Shown here: positions 31,350 to 38,529 of the stretch, piece after piece
How the letters are laid out: every line of letters begins with the position of its first letter
Numbering within the stretch: the stretch's first letter is position 1
Source of the DNA: Streptomyces cadmiisoli
GTDB taxonomy: Bacteria; Actinomycetota; Actinomycetes; Streptomycetales; Streptomycetaceae
Assembly: GCF_003261055.1 (NCBI RefSeq)
Contig: NZ_CP030074.1
Coordinates: 62,001-126,000, forward strand
DNA length: 64,000 nt
Reading direction: 5' to 3'
Translations under genes and position numbers: made by a program
Notes under the pieces: model-generated
Told to the model about the DNA's origin: nothing
The model's database searches: none
The model's input: the letters and a program-made list of their open reading frames with translations, nothing else

Positions 31350-32852
31350 ATGAGCGACGTGCGGTCCCGCACCTATGTGCGGCCCTCCGCGGTGACCGGC
31401 ACACGTACGGCCCCCGTCCTCGGCCTGGAGACCAGCGGCGGGGCGACCCCGACCGGTACGGCACGGCACCCCCACTTCTACTCCGGTGTCCTCACCGCCT
31501 CGCAGGCTGCGGCGGTGGGTCTGCTCGCCGTCGCGGACGTCTCGCGGACCTGGTACCGGGAGGAGCACCCCGGCCGTGCCGTGCTCGACCCGGTGGTCAC
31601 GGGCCACGACGACCGGCTCCGCTTCGAGGCGCTGTCCCCGTGCCGCGGGCTCTACGCACGGCTCGACATACTCGGCGACGGCGTGAACGGCGCCCGTATC
31701 CACCGCGGCAGCGCGCACTTCGACGTCAACGACACCCTGCTCCACGCCCTGGGACGGGTCCGCTCCCGCCGTCCGCTGCACCTGCGCGTGGGGCCCGTGC
31801 TGCCTGCCGCGAGGGCCGCGCTCGACGGCCCGAACGTACGGAAAAAGGTTCCGTCGCCGCAGCTGCCGCTGCGTGACTTCGCCGAGGCGCAGGCCGTCGC
31901 GTCCCGGCTCGGCCTGCGCGCCGAAGTGCCGCGGCTGCGGGCGCAGCGGCTGGTGCGGGCCCTGGCCCGGCAGGGGGACGTACGGCTCTGGGCGACGACC
32001 GTCAACGGTGGGCTCGGACTGTCGGCCGTGCCGTCTCCGAGCGCTGTGCCCCTGCCGGACGCCGGGCGGCTGGAGGTGCTCCAGCGCGTCGCGCTCCACA
32101 TGACGTCGCTGCGCCTGTACGGCCCACCGGCCGCGGCCGGGCACGCGGGCGCCGCGTCCGCGTGGGAGGCCGTACTGCCCGGGATGCGGCTGACGCTGGT
32201 CCCGCTGTCCGGCGTGCACGCGAGCCTCACCGCCGACGGCCGAACCCCGACGGCACCGGACGCCGAATCCGACACCCACGCCGATACCGATGTCCATACC
32301 GATACCGATACCGATACCGATCCTGATGCCGGCTCCGACTCCGGCTCCGATGCCTGTACCGACGCCGACGCGGATCCCGAACAGGGCCGGCAGGACGCCG
32401 AACTGCTGTCGGTGCTGCTGTCGTGGGAGTCACGCATCGACCCCGCGGCGCTCGCCGAGCAGGCCGGATTGACGGTCGCGCGCACGCGTACGGCGCTGGC
32501 CCTCCTCGTCGACGCCGGGCGGTGCGGCTACGACGCGGCCGAGGCGGCGTACTTCCACCGGGAGCTGCCCTTCCACCTCCGTGAACCCGAGCCGCGCCAC
32601 CCGCGCCTGGTCGACGCACGGGCACTGGTCGAGGCGGGCGCGGTGACGCTGAACCGGCGGTCGGGGACGGCCACCGTCGCCTCCAGCGGGACCGTCCACC
32701 ACATACGCGAACTCCATGGCCGACGCACCTGCACCTGTCTGTGGTGGTCCCGCCACCAGGGGGTGCGCGGGCCGTGCGAGCACGGGCTGGCGGCGGTCGC
32801 CGCGCTGCGGAACGGACCCTCCCGGTCACGCCCGGCCGCGCGCAGGACGTAG
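31350..32852 (+). CDS. SWIM zinc-finger protein
   Basis: 500 residues. The C-terminal SWIM domain (about 420-485) has CTC...CEHG, the CxCx(n)CxH zinc site, inside a domain typical of bacterial SWIM proteins. The middle carries an acidic Asp/Thr/Ser/Ala tract (about residues 305-350: DTDVHTDTDTDTDPDAGSD) coded by a GATACC-type repeat. A winged-helix-like segment (EQAGLTVARTRTALALLVDAG) lies between. Many bacterial SWIM proteins are encoded with MoxR ATPase and VWA partners; none are here. ATG at 31350 is the last start before conserved-looking sequence; ribosome site weak. Confidence 0.87.
   Translation: MSDVRSRTYVRPSAVTGTRTAPVLGLETSGGATPTGTARHPHFYSGVLTASQAAAVGLLAVADVSRTWYREEHPGRAVLDPVVTGHDDRLRFEALSPCRGLYARLDILGDGVNGARIHRGSAHFDVNDTLLHALGRVRSRRPLHLRVGPVLPAARAALDGPNVRKKVPSPQLPLRDFAEAQAVASRLGLRAEVPRLRAQRLVRALARQGDVRLWATTVNGGLGLSAVPSPSAVPLPDAGRLEVLQRVALHMTSLRLYGPPAAAGHAGAASAWEAVLPGMRLTLVPLSGVHASLTADGRTPTAPDAESDTHADTDVHTDTDTDTDPDAGSDSGSDACTDADADPEQGRQDAELLSVLLSWESRIDPAALAEQAGLTVARTRTALALLVDAGRCGYDAAEAAYFHRELPFHLREPEPRHPRLVDARALVEAGAVTLNRRSGTATVASSGTVHHIRELHGRRTCTCLWWSRHQGVRGPCEHGLAAVAALRNGPSRSRPAARRT
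32283..32321 (+). repeat. hexanucleotide (GATACC) tandem repeat in coding sequence
   Basis: Imperfect then perfect GATACC copies, with four consecutive units of NATACC from 32295 to 32318, encode the Thr-Asp-Thr-Asp tract of the SWIM protein. Copy number can vary by slippage without changing frame, since the unit is six bases. Confidence 0.8.
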
Positions 32853-32970
32853 GCGAGTCGGCCGAGTCCCGCGCATGGACCAGAACTCCATGTGCGGCTC
32901 CGTACGGGTCGGTCGCCACACCCGCGCCTGACCGTCAGCCGGCGCACGGGGTGCGTTCGCGGGCGCGGGC

Positions 32971-32989
32971 TGTATACTCATTGTATGCA
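32971..32989. promoter_or_regulatory. GntR operator, autoregulatory
   Basis: T-GTATAC-TCATT-GTATGC-A just upstream of gntR. Two half-sites are 11 bp apart centre to centre, the same geometry and sequence as the site at 35885-35912 before the linked transport and hydrolase genes. Confidence 0.75.
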
Positions 32990-33007
32990 ACCGTTGTGGG
33001 GGCCGTC

Positions 33008-33634
33008 ATGACGTCGGGCAGGGAGAAGGCGTACGCCTTCCTCAAGGAGCACGTTCTCACCGACCCGGACCGGCAGGGCGAGTTCCTGTCCGAGCAGGAG
33101 CTGGCGGATCGCATCGGGGTCTCCCGCACCCCCATCCGCGAGGCGCTGCTGCTGCTCGCCGCCGAGGACCTGGTGCGCCTGGTGCCCAAGCGCGGGGCGC
33201 AGATCGTTCCGCTGTCGGGGCGCGAGATCACCGAGCTGATGGAACTGCGCGGCATCGTCGAGCGGTACGCGGCGGAGCAGGTCATGCCCGCCGGACCTGA
33301 CCTGGTGTCGGAGCTGACCGGGATCCTGGAGCGCCAGCGCGCCCTGAGCGGCCCCGAGCACGCCCGGGAGTTCATCGCCGCGGACCATCTCTTCCACGCG
33401 ACGATCGTGGCGGCGGCGGGCAACTCCCTGCTCGTGCGGCACTACGACGGGCTGCGCAGCCGGCAGATCCGGGCCGGCGTGGTGGCGCTGTACAACCAGC
33501 AGGGCCGGCAGCAGGCCGTGCTCACCGAGCACCGCGCGATCCTGGCGGCCGTCGCCTCCGGTGACCGTCCGGCGGCGCAGGCCGCGATCGACGGTCACCT
33601 GGAGACCACTCTGAAGGTGCTGCTCGCCGGCTAG
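33008..33634 (+). CDS. GntR family regulator, FadR/FCD subfamily
   Basis: 208 residues. The N-terminal winged helix (about 5-70) contains FLSEQELADRIGVSRTPIREALLLLAAEDLV, the textbook GntR recognition helix. The FCD domain (about 80-205) keeps the metal-binding pattern: ADHLFHATIV, then TEHRAILAAV and DGHLETT supply the His ligands, so an organic acid bound through a metal is the likely signal. It is convergent with the nitrilase gene, the two stops overlapping by 2 bases. Near-identical operators at its own promoter and between the MHS transporter and DUF2848 genes define its regulon. Confidence 0.94.
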   Translation: MTSGREKAYAFLKEHVLTDPDRQGEFLSEQELADRIGVSRTPIREALLLLAAEDLVRLVPKRGAQIVPLSGREITELMELRGIVERYAAEQVMPAGPDLVSELTGILERQRALSGPEHAREFIAADHLFHATIVAAAGNSLLVRHYDGLRSRQIRAGVVALYNQQGRQQAVLTEHRAILAAVASGDRPAAQAAIDGHLETTLKVLLAG

Positions 33635-34434
33635 CGGGCGGTCAGCCGGCGGTTGGCCAGGACCGGTACGGCCCGGCGGACCGCCGCGACCTCGTCCGGA
33701 TCCACGTCCACGAGCAGCAACCCGGGGTCCGCGCCGAGGCGTCGGCGCACCGTGCCGTCGGGGCCGACCAGCGCGCTGTGTCCGATCCCGGTGGGTGCCG
33801 TCGACTGTGCCGGACCCGCGCCCGACGCGGCCGGGTCCGCCTGGCCCACGGCGGCGAGCCACACCGTGGCGTCCAGCGCCCTGGCCCGGATCAGCAGTTC
33901 CCACTGCTCGGTCTTGCCCGGCCCCGCGCCCCAGGACGCCGACAGCAGCGACACCAGCGCCCCGGCGTCGGCGTGCGCCCGGAACAGTTCGGGGAAGCGG
34001 ACGTCGTAGCAGGTGGCGAGGCCCATCCGGATGCCGTCCACGTCGATGGTGACGACCTCGGACCCGGGTGCGACGGTGTCGGACTCGGCGTAGCCGAAGG
34101 CGTCGTAGAGGTGGATCTTGTCGTAGGCCGCCTCGACGCCGGGGCCGGTGGCGAGCAGGGTGTTGGCCACCTTGCCGCCCGGGGCCGGGGTGAACATGCC
34201 GGCGACCACCACCAGCCCGGCCTCCTCGGCGAGGGTGCGGACCGCGGACGCCCAGGGGCCGTCGAGGGGTTCGGCGAGCGGCGCGAGGGGGGTGCCGAAG
34301 CACGCCATGGCGGCCTCGGGGAAGACGACGACGCGGGCGCCCTCGTCGGCCGCGCGGTGGGTCTCGGCACGCAGCAGTTCGAGGTTCTGCTCGGGCCGGG
34401 GTCCGGTGGTGAGCTGGCTCAGCGCGATACGCAT
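33631..34434 (-). CDS. carbon-nitrogen hydrolase (nitrilase superfamily)
   Basis: 267 residues with the Glu-Lys-Cys triad: Glu40 in VVFPEAAM, Lys106 in YDKIHLYDAFG and Cys142 in TCYDVRFPEL. This is the Nit/omega-amidase-like branch rather than true nitrile hydrolases, judging from the short length and CYDVRFPELF. It would hydrolyse an amide or carbamoyl group to an acid and ammonia in the cytoplasm. It follows the transporter gene by 32 bases, so the imported compound is its probable substrate. Confidence 0.93.
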   Translation of the reverse strand: MRIALSQLTTGPRPEQNLELLRAETHRAADEGARVVVFPEAAMACFGTPLAPLAEPLDGPWASAVRTLAEEAGLVVVAGMFTPAPGGKVANTLLATGPGVEAAYDKIHLYDAFGYAESDTVAPGSEVVTIDVDGIRMGLATCYDVRFPELFRAHADAGALVSLLSASWGAGPGKTEQWELLIRARALDATVWLAAVGQADPAASGAGPAQSTAPTGIGHSALVGPDGTVRRRLGADPGLLLVDVDPDEVAAVRRAVPVLANRRLTAR

Positions 34435-34466
34435 GGACGGTCCTGACTTGTGTACGGCGGGGGGTG

Positions 34467-35846
34467 TCAGTGCTGCACGGCGGGCTGCGAACGGGTCGCG
34501 AGCGCTTCCGGATCGGGGTCCATGTCCTCGGACGGGTTCCCGTCCCGGCCCAGGCACAGGCCGACGACGGTGACGACCGCGGTGACCGCCACGTAGAGGG
34601 CGAGCGGGAGCCAGGAGTCGTAGGTGTCGAGCAGTGTGGTGAACAGCAGGGGTGCGACGGCTCCGCCGATCACTCCGGCCAGGGTGTACGCCAGGGACGA
34701 GCCGGTGTAGCGCAGCCGGGGCGAGAACTGCTCGGCGATGAACGCCGCCTGAGGTCCGTACATCAGTGAGTGGACGGCCAGTGCCACCACGACGCCGAGC
34801 ACGAGCAGCACCCAGTCGCCGCCGCCGATCATCGGGAAGAACAGGAACGGCCACACGCCCGCCGCGACGGCGGAGACGCCGTACAGCAGCCGCCGGTTGA
34901 CGCGGTCGGACAGCGCCCCGGCCAGCGGGATGAGGAACACCTGACAGGTGGAGCCGATCAGGACGGCGGACAGCGCCGCGCCCCGCGACAGGCCCAGCTC
35001 GCCGGTCGCGTACGTCAGGACGAAGACCGTGAACAGCGCGTACAGCACGTCCGGGGCCACCCGGCACAGGATCGCCGCGGTCAGTTCTCGCGGGTGGGTG
35101 GTGAACACCTCGCGCAGCGGGGCCTCGGGGCGCTTCTGCTCGGCCTCCATCGCCTTGAAGACCGGTGTCTCCTCCAGTTTCGCGCGGATCCACAGGCCGA
35201 AGAAGACCAGGACGCCGGAGAGCAGGAAGGCCACGCGCCAGCCCCAGGAGATGAACTGCTCCTCCGTCAGGAGGAAGCCGAGGGCGGCGAGGACGCCGTT
35301 GGCCATCAGGTTTCCGGCGGGCGGGCCGACCTGGGCGGCGGACGCCAGGAAGCCGCGCCGCCGCGGGTCGCCGAACTCGCTGGAGAGCAGTACGGCGCCG
35401 CCCCACTCGCCGCCGACGCCGACGCCCTGGGCGAAGCGCAGGACGACCAGGGCGATGGGCGCGGCGACGCCGATCGTGGCGTGGGAGGGGAGCAGACCGA
35501 TCAGCAGCGTCGCGGCGCCGATCAGTACGAGCGTCGCGATGAGGACCTTCTTGCGGCCGATCCGGTCGCCGAGGCGGCCGAAGACGAAGCCGCCGAGGGG
35601 CCGGGAGACGTAGCCGACGGCGTAGGTCGAGAAGGCGAGCAGTGTGCCGGTGGCGGGGTCGTCCGACGGGAAGAAGACCTCACCGAAGACGAGTGCGGCG
35701 GCCACCGAGTAGATGGCGAAGTCGTACCACTCGAGGGCGGTTCCCGTGAGGCTCGCGAAGAAGGCCCGGCGGACCGCCGAGCCGTTGTGCTGTGGCGCTT
35801 CCCTTCCCTTTTCGCTGCTCATGCCCGTGCTCGTGCTGTCGTCCAC
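34467..35846 (-). CDS. MFS transporter, metabolite:H+ symporter (MHS) family
   Basis: 459 residues. TALEWYDFAIYSVAAALVFG is the helix-1 signature of MHS importers such as the citrate, proline/betaine and shikimate carriers; GRLGDRIGRKKVL is the loop 2-3 motif, and GVGVGGEWGGAVLL a helix-4/5 motif of the family. Twelve hydrophobic segments. GTG at 35846 is chosen for AAGGA 8 bases upstream; ATG at 35822 is an alternative. It probably imports a small carboxylate or amide that the downstream hydrolase processes. First gene of the GntR-controlled operon. Confidence 0.93.
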   Translation of the reverse strand: MDDSTSTGMSSEKGREAPQHNGSAVRRAFFASLTGTALEWYDFAIYSVAAALVFGEVFFPSDDPATGTLLAFSTYAVGYVSRPLGGFVFGRLGDRIGRKKVLIATLVLIGAATLLIGLLPSHATIGVAAPIALVVLRFAQGVGVGGEWGGAVLLSSEFGDPRRRGFLASAAQVGPPAGNLMANGVLAALGFLLTEEQFISWGWRVAFLLSGVLVFFGLWIRAKLEETPVFKAMEAEQKRPEAPLREVFTTHPRELTAAILCRVAPDVLYALFTVFVLTYATGELGLSRGAALSAVLIGSTCQVFLIPLAGALSDRVNRRLLYGVSAVAAGVWPFLFFPMIGGGDWVLLVLGVVVALAVHSLMYGPQAAFIAEQFSPRLRYTGSSLAYTLAGVIGGAVAPLLFTTLLDTYDSWLPLALYVAVTAVVTVVGLCLGRDGNPSEDMDPDPEALATRSQPAVQH

Positions 35847-35884
35847 GATGACCGTCCTTGCTGGGGTGCGCTGTCGACCTAACG

Positions 35885-35912
35885 GCATACTTCTTGTATA
35901 CAGGTCGTATGC
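35885..35912. promoter_or_regulatory. triple half-site GntR operator
   Basis: GCATAC-TTCTT-GTATAC-AGGTC-GTATGC: three half-sites, each 11 bp from the next. The central GTATAC is self-complementary, so two overlapping operators can form. It lies between the divergent transporter (38 bases) and DUF2848 (57 bases) genes. Confidence 0.8.
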
Positions 35913-35969
35913 GCAAGCCTTCGCGCACCTCGATTTCGCGCCTCCCCTGATCGATGTGGAGAAAACCCC

Positions 35970-36656
35970 ATGGCATTGCTGACCTTCGAACTGCCCGACG
36001 GCACCACCCGGAGCGTCGATGTCGTCCAGGTGCTCAACGCCGGGTACGCCGGGCGCCGCCAGGAGGATGTGGCCGCCCATGTGGCGGAACTGGCCGAGCT
36101 TGGGGTGCCCGCGCCGTCCGTGACCCCCGCGCTGTATCCGGTCGCGCCGTACTTGGCCCAGCACACCGGCCGGGTCAGCGTCCAGCACGGACGCACCTCG
36201 GGCGAGGCGGAGTGGGCGCTGGTGGTGGACTCCGAAGGGGATGTGCTGCTGACGGCGGCCTGCGACCACACCGACCGCGAACTCGAGGTGCACGGGGTGG
36301 CCTGGAGCAAGAACGCGGGTCCGGACGTCCTGGCCCGCCGCGCCTGGCGGTTGAGCGAGGTGCAGGACCGGCTGGACACCCTGACGCTGCGGGCCTGGGT
36401 GAGCCACGACGGACAGGAGAGCGCGATCCAGGACGGCACGCTGGCCGAACTGCTCACGCCCGGGTACTGGATCGAGGTGCTGCGCGCCCGTGACGGTCTG
36501 CTGCCGGGGACGGTGCTGATCTCCGGCACCATCCCCATGGCCGAGGGCGTCGACCAGTTCGCCGACCGCTGGCGGGTCGAACTGGGCGACCCGGCCACCG
36601 GAGAGGTGATCGAGCTGGTCTACGACGTGGTGCGCATGCCCGCGCCGATCGGCTGA
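35970..36656 (+). CDS. DUF2848 family protein
   Basis: 228 residues. ATG is preceded by GGAG at 8-bp spacing. The sequence opens LTFELPDGTTRSVDVVQVLNAGYAGR, and a mid-segment YLAQHTGRVSVQHGRTSGEAEWALV and later IQDGTLAELLTPGYWIEVL match what I remember of DUF2848, which is distantly related to fumarylacetoacetate hydrolase-like proteins and often sits in carboxylate catabolic loci. It diverges from the MHS transporter with the GntR operator between, so it is coregulated. A hydrolase or hydratase step after the nitrilase reaction is plausible. Confidence 0.8.
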   Translation: MALLTFELPDGTTRSVDVVQVLNAGYAGRRQEDVAAHVAELAELGVPAPSVTPALYPVAPYLAQHTGRVSVQHGRTSGEAEWALVVDSEGDVLLTAACDHTDRELEVHGVAWSKNAGPDVLARRAWRLSEVQDRLDTLTLRAWVSHDGQESAIQDGTLAELLTPGYWIEVLRARDGLLPGTVLISGTIPMAEGVDQFADRWRVELGDPATGEVIELVYDVVRMPAPIG

Positions 36657-36781
36657 CGGAGCCGGCGCGCGGAGGGGTCCGGGGGCCGTTCCGGGGGCCA
36701 TCGCCCCTGCCCGGTACCGCACCGGCGCGGCGGCCGCCCTCCCCTGCGCCGGTGACGCGGGCCGCGCCCGGGGCCGGAGCA

Positions 36782-36823
36782 GGCGGCGGGCACCGGCCGT
36801 CCCCGGGGCCGGTGCCCGCCGCC
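36782..36823. terminator. strong terminator hairpin
   Basis: GGCGGGCACCGGCC (36785-36798) pairs perfectly with GGCCGGTGCCCGCC (36807-36820), loop 8; three further pairs (36782-36784 with 36821-36823) extend the stem to 17 bp. Between convergent DUF2848 and a small gene. Confidence 0.85.
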
Positions 36824-36896
36824 CAGGTGTGCCGTCGGCGGGGTCATGCCGACGACACGCCTGGGCGGCGGGTCTTTCGGGGGCTCGGTCCGCAGG

Positions 36897-37166
36897 TCAG
36901 GGCATCCAGAGGTCCACCGTGGCGGCCGACCAGTCGAGTTCCCAGCCGGGGCGCAGTCCGCGCGCCGCCCAGGTGCCGGGCCGGCCGATGGGGATCTGGC
37001 GCCCGGCCCGGTGGGCGGCGCGGGCCCGGTCGTAGCCCTTGCGGGCGCGCTTCAGGGCCTGCCGGCCGGACGACGCCTCGCCGGTGAAGACGTGCACCCC
37101 GTGCAGCGCCGGATTCCGGTTCGGGTGTGCCGGTACGTCGACCTGGAAGAACTCTCGGTGCGGCAT
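36897..37166 (-). CDS. small hypothetical protein
   Basis: 89 residues beginning MPHREFFQVDVPAH, ending ELDWSAATVDLWMP. A basic middle (QALKRARKGYDRARAAHRAG) suggests nucleic-acid or protein contact. No family recognised. AGGAG lies 10 bases before the ATG, supporting a real gene. A strong terminator follows. Confidence 0.7.
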   Translation of the reverse strand: MPHREFFQVDVPAHPNRNPALHGVHVFTGEASSGRQALKRARKGYDRARAAHRAGRQIPIGRPGTWAARGLRPGWELDWSAATVDLWMP

Positions 37167-37324
37167 GACGGTGGATCTCCTCTCCGGACGAGCCGTCGGC
37201 GAACACCTCGGCGGTCCGGGACGAGTCCGGCGCGGGCGACGCGGTGGGCCCGCGCCACCCCCGCCGGCCAGGGATCAGCCTCTGGGCCGGGACCACTTCC
37301 GTGTGGCTACGCGATCCACAATCC

Positions 37325-37345
37325 TCCGATTCGCGGCAAATCGGA
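37325..37345. repeat. inverted repeat TCCGATT/AATCGGA
   Basis: Perfect 7-base arms with 7 bases between, 55 bases after the Lrp gene's stop on the minus strand. Could be that gene's terminator or an operator for the small gene to the left. Confidence 0.4.
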
Positions 37346-37399
37346 TCAGGGGTTCTCCCCAGTCCCGCGGATCGGCCGCCCCTTCGGCACCCCGGCGCG

Positions 37400-38338
37400 T
37401 CAGCGAGCGGCGACGCCGCCCCGCGAGCGCGGCAGCGCCCGCAGCGGCCGGCGGTCGTACTGCTCCTTGACCAGCTCCAGATGTGTCCACGACTGGAGGT
37501 CCCGCACGCCGTCGATCGCCCGCATCCGGTCCAGGATGTCGATCGTCTCGGCGCGCGTGCGGGTGATCAGCGTGCCCACGGCGTCGCAGCGCCCCAGCGT
37601 GCGCGCCAGGAAGTCCACCTCGTCCATCCGGCCGATCGCGCTCAGTGCCGCCGCGCCGTCGGTTTCGAGATGGAGTTGGAACCCGCTCATCTGGGTCATG
37701 CCGAACGCGGTCGGATTCACGATCCCGGTGACGGCGACGACGCCCGACTCGATCAGCCGCAGGACACGCGTGCGCGTGGCGCCCCGGGACAGTCCGACCC
37801 GGTCGGCCAGATCGGCGTACGGCATGCGGCCGTCCTGCCGCAGCAGCTCCAGCAGATGGCGGTCCGTGTCGTCGAACTGGTCCAGGTTCCCCGGCCCGTT
37901 CGCCGGGGTGTGCGGCTCCTTGACCAGGTGGGTGTAGAGCAGCGTGTCGACGGACTGGACGCCGTCGACGGACCGGATCAGGCTCACCGTGTCGGACAGG
38001 TTCGCCACGTCCGAGGAGCGCAGCTCGGCGACGACCGCGTGCCGGCCGGACACGATCGACACGAAGGGCGTGTCCGGGAGTTGCGCGACGGACGCCGCGA
38101 CCTGCGCCGTGGTCCTGCCCTGCACCGCGATGGAGACGTGTCCGAACGCGTGGATCCCGTCGAACTCGGGATGGACCATGGCGACGACCCGCAGCACACC
38201 GGCTTCGAGGACGCGCTGCACCCGGGCCCGGGCCGCCGTGCGCGAGAGCCCGACCCCTGCGCCGAGCGACTCGAACGAGGCCCGTCCGTCGATGCGCAAC
38301 TGCTCGATCAGGGCGAGATCGAACTCGTCGAGCTCCAT
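37400..38338 (-). CDS. tandem-domain Lrp/AsnC regulator
   Basis: 312 residues with the Lrp unit twice: helix-turn-helix plus ligand/oligomer domain at about 1-140 (FDLALIEQLRIDGRASFESL, GLSRTAARARVQRVLEAG) and again at about 152-295 (DTDRHLLELLRQDGRMPYADLADRVGLSRGATRTRVLRLIESG). Such double AsnC proteins are found in actinobacteria. Ligands are usually amino acids or related acids. It diverges from a catabolic operon starting with a CoA ligase, its likely target. AGGAAGGA precedes the ATG. Confidence 0.93.
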   Translation of the reverse strand: MELDEFDLALIEQLRIDGRASFESLGAGVGLSRTAARARVQRVLEAGVLRVVAMVHPEFDGIHAFGHVSIAVQGRTTAQVAASVAQLPDTPFVSIVSGRHAVVAELRSSDVANLSDTVSLIRSVDGVQSVDTLLYTHLVKEPHTPANGPGNLDQFDDTDRHLLELLRQDGRMPYADLADRVGLSRGATRTRVLRLIESGVVAVTGIVNPTAFGMTQMSGFQLHLETDGAAALSAIGRMDEVDFLARTLGRCDAVGTLITRTRAETIDILDRMRAIDGVRDLQSWTHLELVKEQYDRRPLRALPRSRGGVAAR

Positions 38339-38453
38339 ACGGGTCCTTCCTGGTCAGCCACCACGCCGGACCCTAGCAACTCGGCACGGCCGCAGATGGG
38401 GTCACCCTCATCACCAATCTTCGATGCGTCTGCGAATCACAGCGAGAGGAAAT

Positions 38454-38489
38454 CATTCGTTCGCCATATGCGCAAGAGACGACCGAATG
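38454..38489. promoter_or_regulatory. candidate Lrp-type operator
   Basis: CATTCG (38454-38459) and CGAATG (38484-38489), perfect arms 24 bases apart, directly upstream of the CoA ligase -35. Lrp sites are often spaced dyads, but the short arms make this tentative. Confidence 0.35.
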
Positions 38490-38493
38490 GGTA

Positions 38494-38522
38494 TTGACGG
38501 AGCTGTTGGGCAGCCATAACCT
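38494..38522 (+). promoter_or_regulatory. leaderless promoter of the catabolic operon
   Basis: TTGACG (38494-38499), 17 bases, TAACCT (38517-38522). The -10 ends eight bases before ATG 38530, so transcription is expected to begin at or one base before the start codon. No ribosome site is present before the ATG. Confidence 0.65.
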
Positions 38523-38529
38523 CGCCGCC

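Noticed and set aside
38494..38529. TTG start for the CoA ligase at 38494
   Set aside because: TTGACG here is a good -35 element with TAACCT 17 bases on; the ATG at 38530 fits a leaderless start and family length.
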